A stretch of 12,058 nucleotides of DNA from NCBI GenBank assembly GCA_946641795.1, contig CAMPBZ010000020.1, forward strand, positions 1-12,058, read 5' to 3'. The notes below the pieces were generated by a model. It did no database searches, was not told the origin of the DNA, and saw only the letters and a program-made list of their open reading frames with translations. The position numbers and the translations under genes are program-made. How positions within the stretch are numbered: the stretch's first letter is position 1; each line of letters begins with the position of its first letter. This document shows, piece after piece, positions 5,862 through 12,058 of the stretch. Source of the stretch: an uncultured Clostridia bacterium (GTDB lineage: Bacteria > Bacillota > Clostridia > Oscillospirales > CAG-272).

Positions 5862-8261
5862 ATGGATCTTTCCAGAAATTGGCTGCAAGATTTTGTAGAC
5901 GTAAAAGACATTGATAACCATACTTATTGCGACCGCCTGACGGCCACCGGCTCCAAGGTAGAGGGCTTTGAAGTTTTGGGCGACGATATTGAAAACGTAG
6001 TGGTTGCAAAAGTGACCGCAATGGAACGCCACCCCGACTCGGATCACCTTTGGATCTGCCATTTGGACGCCGGCGCACACGGCCACAACATTCAAATCGT
6101 GACCGGTGCGCAAAACGTATTTGTCGGCGCGCTCGTTCCCGCCGCCCTTCCGGTTGCCAAACTGCCCGGCGACGTGGTCATCAAAGCGGGAAAACTGCGC
6201 GGAGTGGAATCCGACGGGATGCTCTGCTCTATGGGCGAGCTGAAACTGACTGCCCACGATATGCCCGGCAAAGAGGAAAACGGCATTCTGATTTTGGATG
6301 AAGATTGCGCCAACCGCCTCGGCGAGGACATTCGCGACGTGCTGATGCTCCGCGATACGGTGGTAGAGTTTGAAATTACCTCCAACCGCCCGGATTGCCT
6401 TTCGGTCATCGGTCTGGCTCGCGAGACCGCGGTCTCCTTCAACCGGCCGTTTGCCGTTGCCGAGCCGAAGGTTGCCGGCGCCAAAGACGGCGACAAGATC
6501 GGCAACTATTTGAACGTTGCCATTGACGCGACCGACCTTTGCTACCGCTACGCCGCGCGCGTGGTGAAAAACGTGAAAATTCAGCCTTCCCCGCTCTGGA
6601 TGCGGATGCGTCTTCGCGCCGCCGGCGTTCGCCCCATCAACAACATTGTGGATATTACCAACTATGTCATGCTGGAATACGGACAGCCGATGCACGCGTT
6701 TGACTACGCCTGCCTGGACGGCTCGCAAATTTGCGTTCGCCGCGCGAAGGACGGCGAGGCTTTCCGCTCGCTGGACGACGTTGACCACACGCTGGACAGC
6801 TCTATGCTGGTCATTGCCGACGGGAAAAAGGCCTGCGCGCTTGCCGGCGTTATGGGCGGCGCAAACTCCGAAATCAAGGAAGGCACCGCAACCGTTGTAT
6901 TTGAGTCGGCCTGCTTTAACGGCGCTTCGGTGCGTGTGACCGCAAAGAAAAACGGAATGCGCACCGAGTCCTCCTCCCGCTTTGAAAAAGGGCTCGACCC
7001 CGAAAACTGCATGCCCGGTTTGCAGCGTGCCTGCGAACTGGTAGAGCTTTTGGGCGCCGGCGAGGTTGTTGACGGGATCATCGACGTTTACCCCGAGGTA
7101 AAACCGCTGACCGTTCTTCCCTTCACGCCCGAACGCTACAATCAGTTTCTTGGCACCAAAATCCCCACCGAGCATATGGTTGCAACGCTGACCTCGCTGG
7201 GGTGCCTGGTAGAGGACGGAAAAATCACCGTTCCCTCCTGGCGCGCCGACCTTGGCTGTATGAACGATATTGCCGAAGAGGTGGTTCGCATTTGGGGCTA
7301 TGACAAAATTGAAGCCTCGCGGATGAACGCCGAAACCACACTGGGCGGCCGCTCTGACAAAATGAACTATGAAATTGAGTTGGAACGCCAGCTGACCGGC
7401 CTGGATCTCTCGCAAATCCACACCTTCTCCTTCATCAGCCCCAAATACTACGATAAGATCCGCCTGCCCGAGGATAGCCCGCTCCGCCGTTCGGTCAAGA
7501 TCTCCAACCCGCTTGGTGAGGACACCAGCGTGATGCGGACGACCGCGCTCCCCTCGATGATGGAAGTTCTGGCGCGGAACAACAACTTTAACAACGAGAA
7601 CATCCGCCTGTTTGAAATTGCAACTGTTTACTTGCCCCACGAAAGCGCCGACGAACTGCCCGACGAAAAGAAGGTTTTAACCATCGGCATTTACGGCAAG
7701 GCCGATTTCTACACGCTCAAAGGCGTTTGCGAGGCCATTTTGGAGCGTGCGGGCATTGAAGCCGAATTTACGGCGGAAACCGAAAATCCCTCCTATCATC
7801 CCGGCCGCGCGGCAAAAATCCTTGCCGCCGACGGCACCGTTTTGGGCGTTCTCGGCCAGGCCGATCCGCGTATGGCCGCCAACTACGGCTTTACACAGCC
7901 GGTTTTGGTTGCCGAACTCTCCTTTGACGAGCTGTTCCGCCATATCAACGCGCGCAAAAGCTACACCCCCCTGCCCAAATATCCGGCAACCACGCGCGAT
8001 TTCTCCTTTGTTTGCAACGAAGATGTAGAGGTCGGCGCCATTGAAGGCATTATGAAACGCGCCGGCGGAAAACTGGTAGAGGCGATTTCGCTGTTCGATA
8101 TTTACCGCGGCGAGCAGGTTGGCGAAGGCAAAAAATCGGTTTCCTTCCGCATTGTCTTCCGTGCCGCCGACCGCACCTTAACGGTGGAAGAGATCGACAA
8201 GCTCTGCAAGAAGATTTTGAACGACCTCAAATTCAAAATGGGCTTGACCCTACGTTCCTGA
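5862..8261 (+). CDS. pheT: Phenylalanine--tRNA ligase, beta subunit
   Basis: A 799-residue beta subunit, full length for the bacterial family, which binds tRNA-Phe and edits mischarged Tyr-tRNA-Phe. Domains in order: an N-terminal part, an EMAP-like tRNA-binding OB fold (about 40-150, with RHPDSDHLWICHLD and GMLCSMGEL), the B3/B4 editing region beginning after EFEITSNRPDCLSVIGLARE, and the B5 DNA-binding-like domain (about 400-475, ending AEEVVRIWGYDKI). A degenerate class II core follows, and then the C-terminal FDX-ACB anticodon-binding domain (about 705-798, YPATTRDFSFVCNEDVEVG). The ATG has AAAGGAG nine bases upstream and lies 17 bases after the pheS stop, so the two genes form one operon. 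A strong terminator follows directly. Confidence 0.97.
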   Translation: MDLSRNWLQDFVDVKDIDNHTYCDRLTATGSKVEGFEVLGDDIENVVVAKVTAMERHPDSDHLWICHLDAGAHGHNIQIVTGAQNVFVGALVPAALPVAKLPGDVVIKAGKLRGVESDGMLCSMGELKLTAHDMPGKEENGILILDEDCANRLGEDIRDVLMLRDTVVEFEITSNRPDCLSVIGLARETAVSFNRPFAVAEPKVAGAKDGDKIGNYLNVAIDATDLCYRYAARVVKNVKIQPSPLWMRMRLRAAGVRPINNIVDITNYVMLEYGQPMHAFDYACLDGSQICVRRAKDGEAFRSLDDVDHTLDSSMLVIADGKKACALAGVMGGANSEIKEGTATVVFESACFNGASVRVTAKKNGMRTESSSRFEKGLDPENCMPGLQRACELVELLGAGEVVDGIIDVYPEVKPLTVLPFTPERYNQFLGTKIPTEHMVATLTSLGCLVEDGKITVPSWRADLGCMNDIAEEVVRIWGYDKIEASRMNAETTLGGRSDKMNYEIELERQLTGLDLSQIHTFSFISPKYYDKIRLPEDSPLRRSVKISNPLGEDTSVMRTTALPSMMEVLARNNNFNNENIRLFEIATVYLPHESADELPDEKKVLTIGIYGKADFYTLKGVCEAILERAGIEAEFTAETENPSYHPGRAAKILAADGTVLGVLGQADPRMAANYGFTQPVLVAELSFDELFRHINARKSYTPLPKYPATTRDFSFVCNEDVEVGAIEGIMKRAGGKLVEAISLFDIYRGEQVGEGKKSVSFRIVFRAADRTLTVEEIDKLCKKILNDLKFKMGLTLRS

Positions 8262-8275
8262 TTTTCAAAAAATAG

Positions 8276-8306
8276 AAAAAGGACTGCCGTTCGGCAGTCC
8301 TTTTTT
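8276..8306. terminator. Bidirectional terminator between pheT and the DUF5662 gene
   Basis: GGACTGCC (8281-8288) and GGCAGTCC (8293-8300) pair perfectly around a GTTC loop, flanked by AAAAA on the left and TTTTTT on the right. It therefore reads as a terminator on both strands, ending pheST on plus and the convergent gene that stops at 8347 on minus. Confidence 0.93.
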
Positions 8307-8346
8307 GCGGTATTTCTCGAAAAAACGCGGTACTTTTCGCAAAAAG

Positions 8347-8943
8347 TTACTCGTTTTCCGCTTCACTTTTTTCGGTTTCTTCCGGCATACAAATCACCGG
8401 ATGGGTTCCGTAAGTAAGGTTGTTTGGAATTTTTTTCAGGCGTTTGAAGGTTTCTTTTTCCCCTTTTTCGGCCAGCATACGGAGCCACCCTTCCAGCAAA
8501 TTGGCGGTGTCCGGGTGCATTCGCTTGCGGGCGGTGCCGCCCAAAAAATAGGCAAGCGGAAAATCGTTGGTATAGTCTTTTCCCCGGTAGGTACGGCTGG
8601 CGGCAATGCGGTCGCAAAGCATTTCCTTTACAAAGCGCAGCGGCATTCGCACCGGCTCGTAGCGGCGCGCTTGGGGGTTCATATCGCTCCAATATTCAAA
8701 ATGGTGGCGGTTGCGTCCTTTATGGTGCATCCACGCGGCGGAGCAACCCAGCGTTTCCCGCTCCGCTTCGGTGGGGCTACGCGTACCCTGATAGTATTTG
8801 GCGCCGGCCCAAAACTCCTTCGGGCTGTATTTGGAAAGATCGTGGAAAAGCCCCTGAAAACCGATCCCCGCGCGAAAACAATAGCCAATCACCAGGTGGC
8901 GGTGATGCGTAATGGTACAAAAATGCTTGAACGGATGCCCCAT
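8347..8943 (-). CDS. DUF5662-family protein with an HD-like histidine pattern
   Basis: A 198-residue soluble protein that I recognise as the uncharacterised DUF5662 family, common in Clostridia. It has no signal peptide or membrane segment. The conserved-looking core is rich in possible metal ligands: THHRH (12-16), FHDLSKYSP (33-41), AWMHHKGRNRHHFEYW (70-85) and the acidic MLCDRIAAS (108-116). The order H, HD, HH, HH, D recalls the HD phosphohydrolase fold, but this is inference from spacing and residue type; no function is proven for the family. The Lys/Glu-rich tail (about 156-198) is less ordered. A GAGGGG lies just before the ATG at 8943. It has its own consensus-like promoter and a terminator shared with pheT, so it is a single-gene unit. 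Its neighbour spoIVA gives no firm clue to its role. Confidence 0.8.
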   Translation of the reverse strand: MGHPFKHFCTITHHRHLVIGYCFRAGIGFQGLFHDLSKYSPKEFWAGAKYYQGTRSPTEAERETLGCSAAWMHHKGRNRHHFEYWSDMNPQARRYEPVRMPLRFVKEMLCDRIAASRTYRGKDYTNDFPLAYFLGGTARKRMHPDTANLLEGWLRMLAEKGEKETFKRLKKIPNNLTYGTHPVICMPEETEKSEAENE

Positions 8944-8975
8944 ACTGCCCCTCTTTTTGCTTCCTTATTTTCTTT

Positions 8976-9004
8976 ATTCTAACATATTTTGATTTTTTCG
9001 TCAA
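8976..9004 (-). promoter_or_regulatory. Sigma-A-type promoter of the DUF5662 gene
   Basis: On the minus strand TTGACG (9004-8999) is followed after 17 bases by TAGAAT (8981-8976); each box differs from consensus at one position. The start would lie near 8969, about 26 nt before the ATG. It sits immediately downstream of the spoIVA terminator, so this gene should be transcribed independently of sporulation. Confidence 0.75.
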
Positions 9005-9010
9005 GAGCGG

Positions 9011-9043
9011 AAAAAGAAAAGATCGGCAAAATGCCGACCTTTT
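9011..9043 (-). terminator. Intrinsic terminator of spoIVA
   Basis: On the minus strand AAAAGGTCGGCA (9043-9032) pairs with TGCCGATCTTTT (9028-9017), one position being a G-U pair, around a three-base loop. The RNA then continues TTTTCTTTTT-like across the end of the stem. The hairpin begins eight bases after the spoIVA stop codon. Confidence 0.85.
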
Positions 9044-9050
9044 CGTTTTG

Positions 9051-10529
9051 TTACAGTAAAATGCAGATCAACCCGTTGCTCCCCTCGTTTACAATGCGTT
9101 CCAGCGTTTCGGAAAGTTTTTGGCGCGAAGTTTCCGGGATGTGATCCAGCTTGGCGTGCAGGCCGTCGTTGATCAGCTCGTAGAGCGATTTGCCGAACAA
9201 ATTGGTCTCCCAAATGGATTTCGGGTCGCTTTCAAACTCGCGCAGCAGGTATTTGATCAGGTCTTCGGACTGCTGCTCGGTGCCTACAATGGGGTTGATC
9301 TCGGTTTCAATGTTGGCGCGGATCATATGGATAGATTGCGCGGCCGCGCGCAGTTTGACCCCGTAGCCGCCCGATTGTTTGGCAATTTTCGGCTCTTCCA
9401 GGCGCAGGTCTTCCACCTCCGGCATTACAATCCCGTAGCCCTTTTCCTCCACCTCGGCAAGCGCCGCGGCCACTCGCTCGTATCTGGATCTGACCGCGGC
9501 AAGCTCCGCCATGGTTTGCATCAGCGCTTTTTCGCCGTCAACAGGCAGCCCGGTCAGCTCGCTGACCACCTGATAGAACAGGGACGGCGCGGTGTTGAGC
9601 CGGACTTTTGCCTTCCCCGTGCCAAGGTCCAGTTCCTCAATCTCGGTTTGGTCAACAAAATCGTTCTCGGCCATTCCGGCAAACGCCGAACGAACGTCGC
9701 CCATCCGGCCAATGCGGTCGGCGCATTTGCGTACCGAAGAGAGAATGGATGTACGGATCGGGTGCGCAGGTTCCAACGCGCTTACCCATTCCGGCAAGCG
9801 GACGGCGACCTCTGCCACCGGGAACTCCTCCAAAATCATTCCCAAAATCTCGCGAATGTCGTCGGCGTCGATCTCCATACAGTTGACCAGCGCCACCGGA
9901 ACGCCGTATTTCTCTTCCAGCGCGTAGGCAAGCGCGGTTGCCTCCTCCGAGGAAGGATTTTTGGAGTTGAGGATCACGGCAAATGGCTTTTGCAGGGCTT
10001 TCAGCTCACCAACAATGCGCTCCTCGGCCTCTACGTAAGCGTCGCGTCCAAATTCGCCAATGCTTCCGTCGGTGGTAACCAGCATCCCGATAGTGGAATG
10101 ATCGGCAATCACCTTGCGGGTGCCGGTTTCGGCCGCCTCGGCAAACGGCATTGGCGCTTCCTGCCAGGGGGTGCGCACCATGCGCGGCGCGCCTTCCTCA
10201 ATAATTCCCATCGCATCCGGAATGAGGTAGCCCACGCAGTCGATCATCCGAACGCGCATTTTTGCATTGTCTCCCAGGGTAATCGAAACGGCCTCTTCGG
10301 GAATAAACTTCGGCTCGGTCGTCATCACCGTTTTCCCCGCGGCCGATTGCGGAAGTTCGTCGCGTGCGCGATCGCGCAAGGCGCCCCCGGCAATGTTGGG
10401 AAGAACAACGGCTTCCATAAATCTTTTAATAAAGGTAGATTTTCCGCTGCGCACAGGGCCGACAACTCCAACGTAAATATCGCCCCCGGTACGCTCGGCA
10501 ATGTCGCGGTAGATCGAATAATCAGGCAT
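9051..10529 (-). CDS. spoIVA: Stage IV sporulation protein A (SpoIVA), coat morphogenetic ATPase
   Basis: A 492-residue SpoIVA, the same length as in B. subtilis. It is made in the mother cell, is recruited to the forespore surface, and polymerises with ATP hydrolysis into the platform on which the coat is built. Seen here: a Walker A loop GPVRSGKST (24-32) with Lys30, tandem threonines at 70-71 (VMTTEPKF) and an aspartate in MIDCVG at 97. In the B. subtilis protein these positions correspond to the ATP-binding lysine, sensor threonines and Walker B residue. A LNSKNPSSEEA segment follows, then the helical middle region, and the conserved C-terminal end GSNGLICILL. All ATPase residues are intact. 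The ATG at 10529 is preceded by GGAGG at seven bases. A strong hairpin terminator follows the stop. It is expected to be driven by mother-cell sigma-E, but no convincing sigma-E promoter could be picked out upstream. Confidence 0.97.
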   Translation of the reverse strand: MPDYSIYRDIAERTGGDIYVGVVGPVRSGKSTFIKRFMEAVVLPNIAGGALRDRARDELPQSAAGKTVMTTEPKFIPEEAVSITLGDNAKMRVRMIDCVGYLIPDAMGIIEEGAPRMVRTPWQEAPMPFAEAAETGTRKVIADHSTIGMLVTTDGSIGEFGRDAYVEAEERIVGELKALQKPFAVILNSKNPSSEEATALAYALEEKYGVPVALVNCMEIDADDIREILGMILEEFPVAEVAVRLPEWVSALEPAHPIRTSILSSVRKCADRIGRMGDVRSAFAGMAENDFVDQTEIEELDLGTGKAKVRLNTAPSLFYQVVSELTGLPVDGEKALMQTMAELAAVRSRYERVAAALAEVEEKGYGIVMPEVEDLRLEEPKIAKQSGGYGVKLRAAAQSIHMIRANIETEINPIVGTEQQSEDLIKYLLREFESDPKSIWETNLFGKSLYELINDGLHAKLDHIPETSRQKLSETLERIVNEGSNGLICILL

Positions 10530-10666
10530 TTCAATACCTCCCCCGTTTTTCCTCGGTCAGTTTTTGGTAAAGTATATTGAAATTGACGATTGTTTAGAAC
10601 AACTTTCCAAAAAAACAGGCCGATTTTCGTCATTTCGACAAATTTTCATAAAATGAAAAATAGGGC

Positions 10667-10695
10667 TTGACTTTTCGGCAAAAAAAGGATATACT
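10667..10695 (+). promoter_or_regulatory. Strong sigma-A promoter of the uracil/xanthine permease gene
   Basis: TTGACT (10667-10672), 17 bases, TATACT (10690-10695); each box has five of six consensus bases. Transcription should start near 10702, about 230 nt before the permease ATG. Just upstream, TTTTCAT and ATGAAAA (10643-10659) form a short perfect dyad, a possible regulator site. Confidence 0.75.
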
Positions 10696-10701
10696 TAAAA
10701 A

Positions 10702-10932
10702 CGGTTGAGGAAGAATATTCCGAAAACCGGGAAACACAAACGGCAGATGCGTTGGTGGAATATGAATTGAATATGATGCCGCGGGGAAATTGGAATTTTG
10801 CGGCGTCCACTGTGCGCACTGTCGGGGTTTTTCTTTGATATGAAGGAACCTTGGCGGTGTTTTCTCTTTTTTACGGTCTTAACGGTTGCAAACGAGCCGT
10901 TTTGATAAATTTATTATTCCGGGAGGAAGAAT
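10702..10932 (+). promoter_or_regulatory. Long structured leader of the permease gene, class unknown
   Basis: The space between the promoter start and the permease ATG holds no gene but several paired elements. Hairpin 1: CGGTT (10702-10706)/AACCG (10725-10729) with an inner GGAA/TTCC helix and GA-rich internal loop. Stem 2: CGGCA (10741-10745)/TGCCG (10777-10781), enclosing two GAATATGA copies 11 bases apart. Alternative stem: GCCGC (10778-10782)/GCGGC (10800-10804) capped by AAATT/AATTT; it shares bases with stem 2, so the two cannot form together. A GGGG-TTTTT stretch follows at 10824-10832, and a further AACGG (10881)/CCGTT (10897) hairpin precedes the GGGAGG ribosome-binding site (10921-10926). 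I see no match to the purine, PRPP, ZTP, T-box or PyrR-site patterns. The layout suggests transcription attenuation, which is inferred only. Confidence 0.45.
10806..10836 (+). terminator. Possible attenuator terminator in the permease leader
   Basis: TCC (10806-10808) can pair with GGG (10824-10826) and AC with GT. The inner GT/AC arms close on a GCGC loop. The stem has a T-T mismatch and one bulged C, and is followed by GTTTTTCTTT. The stem is imperfect, so the call rests mainly on the T-tract and its position between promoter and gene. Confidence 0.3.
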
Positions 10933-12058
10933 ATGAAACTCGCTTACAATGTCAACGCAAAGCCGCGCGACATTGGATACGGCAAAGTATTGCTGTTTGC
11001 TTTCCAACAGCTGCTTGCCATCCTTGCCGCAACCATCGCCGTCCCCGCAATCGTCGGTAACGGAATGTCCCAGTCCGCCGCCCTGTTCGGTGCCGGCGTA
11101 GGCACTCTGGTTTACCAACTGTTCACCCGCTTTAAGAGCCCGGTATTCCTCGGTTCCTCTTTCGCATTCCTCGGCTCGATGTTTGCAGCGTTCGCAGGCG
11201 CCGCTTCTATGGAAGTCGGCTACCTCGGCTTGCTCTTCGGTGCAATTTTTGCAGGTCTTGTTTATGTAATCATTGCTCTCATTACCAAGGTTGCCGGTGT
11301 CAACTGGATCAAAAAGCTGATGCCCGCAGTAGTTGTCGGCCCCACGGTTGCCATCATCGGTCTTTCGCTTGCCGGTAACGCCATCAACGACGCAGTAGGC
11401 GGTTCCATCGGTGCCGTTGTAAACGGCGGAAGCTCCTGGACAATGACCGCAAAAGGCGGCTTGTGCCTGGTTTGCGCGCTGGTTACCCTGTTTACCGTTA
11501 TGATCTGCTCGGTCTTCGGCAAAAAGATGATGAAGATGATCCCCTTCATTCTCGGTATTCTTGCCGGCTACATCGTTGCTACCATCTTTACCGTCATCGG
11601 CATTGCAACCAAAAACGATACGCTGATGCTGATCAACTTCGACCTCTTCAAAAATATGCAATGGGTTCCCGATTTCACCTTCCTGAAAGCATTTAAGGGA
11701 TTTGGTGATCTGACGCCCGCCTACATCGGCACGGTTGCCGTTGCCTATGTTCCGGTTGCTTTCGTGGTATTCGCAGAACACCTTGCCGACCACAAGAACA
11801 TCTCCTCCATCATCGAAAAGGATCTTTTGGAAGATCCCGGACTTTCCAACACCCTGCTCGGTGACGGCGTTGGCTCGATGGCCGGCGCGTTCTTCGGCGG
11901 CTGCCCGAACACCACCTACGGCGAGTCCATCGGTTGCGTGGCAATCTCCGGTAACGCCGCGGTTTGCACCATTACCGTAACCGCCTTTATGGCAATCATC
12001 TCCGCTTTCATCGCTCCGTTCGTAACCTTCCTGGCTACCATTCCGGCTTGCGTAATGG
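10933..12058 (+). CDS. Uracil/xanthine permease (NCS2 family), C-terminus cut off
   Basis: The first 375 residues of a nucleobase transporter of the NCS2/NAT family (UraA/PyrP-like), which imports uracil or a purine base with protons through the cytoplasmic membrane. Many hydrophobic segments run through it. Family motifs are AFQQLLAILAATIAVPAIV in the first membrane segment (23-41), VFLGSSFAFL (71-80), VVFAEHLADHKN (278-289, with the conserved Glu282) and FGGCPNTTYGESIG (321-334, with Glu331). The glutamates that bind the base in UraA are therefore present. Two usual residues differ: QQ replaces the common QH in segment 1, and ESIG replaces ENIG. Substrate cannot be decided, and members of this family are easily misassigned between uracil and xanthine. 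The ATG has GGGAGG six bases before it. The frame is open to the window edge; about 50-80 residues are probably missing. Confidence 0.9.
   Translation, partial: MKLAYNVNAKPRDIGYGKVLLFAFQQLLAILAATIAVPAIVGNGMSQSAALFGAGVGTLVYQLFTRFKSPVFLGSSFAFLGSMFAAFAGAASMEVGYLGLLFGAIFAGLVYVIIALITKVAGVNWIKKLMPAVVVGPTVAIIGLSLAGNAINDAVGGSIGAVVNGGSSWTMTAKGGLCLVCALVTLFTVMICSVFGKKMMKMIPFILGILAGYIVATIFTVIGIATKNDTLMLINFDLFKNMQWVPDFTFLKAFKGFGDLTPAYIGTVAVAYVPVAFVVFAEHLADHKNISSIIEKDLLEDPGLSNTLLGDGVGSMAGAFFGGCPNTTYGESIGCVAISGNAAVCTITVTAFMAIISAFIAPFVTFLATIPACVM

Noticed and set aside
4585..8000. Long open frames on the minus strand across pheS and pheT (for example 4585-5838 and 5841-7640)
   Set aside because: They are shadows of high-scoring plus-strand genes with full domain matches, and their translations show no recognisable domain.
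9120..10580. 486-codon open frame on plus opposite spoIVA
   Set aside because: SpoIVA matches its family over its full length on the other strand; the antisense translation is low-complexity and lacks a ribosome-binding site.
10544..10640. Sigma-E promoter for spoIVA, with AATATACT as -10
   Set aside because: Only five of eight -10 positions match and no ATA-type -35 lies at about 14 bases, so it is not called.
10702..10932. Purine, PRPP, ZTP or T-box riboswitch, PyrR site, SRP RNA or 6S RNA in the permease leader
   Set aside because: None of the signature sequences of these classes could be found by eye.
10879..11793. 304-codon open frame on minus opposite the permease
   Set aside because: The translation is rich in Gly, Asn, Asp and Cys, typical of antisense to a membrane-protein gene; the plus-strand product is a clear NCS2 permease.

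Overview
The window looks like chromosomal DNA of an endospore-forming low-to-mid-GC Firmicute, most likely a member of the Clostridia. This is inferred from three sporulation or germination genes (gpr, a spoIIP homologue and spoIVA), a T-box leader in front of pheST, strong GGAGG-type ribosome-binding sites and sigma-A-type promoters. The species cannot be named from the sequence alone. Nothing indicates a mobile element, CRISPR array, rRNA or tRNA gene.

Layout. Positions 1-101 (minus) hold the start of an XRE-family regulator with its own near-consensus promoter. Positions 205-2174 (minus) hold the conserved pair gpr then spoIIP, the order known from Bacillus subtilis. The SpoIIP protein here has lost nearly every residue expected to bind zinc or catalyse, so it looks like a pseudoenzyme. 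A divergent intergenic region leads into 2356-4494 (plus), an unusually long oligopeptide-type substrate-binding lipoprotein with no transporter partners beside it. Next come a promoter, a phenylalanine-type T-box leader with its terminator (4508-4794), and pheS-pheT (4828-8261). A bidirectional terminator at 8276-8306 separates pheT from a convergent minus-strand gene for a DUF5662-type protein (8347-8943). Upstream of that, spoIVA (9051-10529, minus) ends in its own terminator. The last segment is a 403-base divergent region carrying a strong plus-strand promoter, a leader of about 230 nt that I cannot assign to a known riboswitch class, and an NCS2-family uracil/xanthine permease gene (10933 onward) that runs off the end.

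How the parts fit. PheST charges tRNA-Phe, and the T-box makes its transcription depend on uncharged tRNA-Phe. Gpr (SASP protease at germination), SpoIIP (forespore engulfment) and SpoIVA (spore coat base) belong to the spore programme, all on the minus strand. The permease and the lipoprotein are nutrient-uptake genes on the plus strand. The items most worth a second look are the SpoIIP-like protein without metal ligands, the hairpin that covers its ribosome-binding site, the long leader of the permease with two mutually exclusive stems, and the histidine-rich HD-like pattern of the DUF5662 protein.
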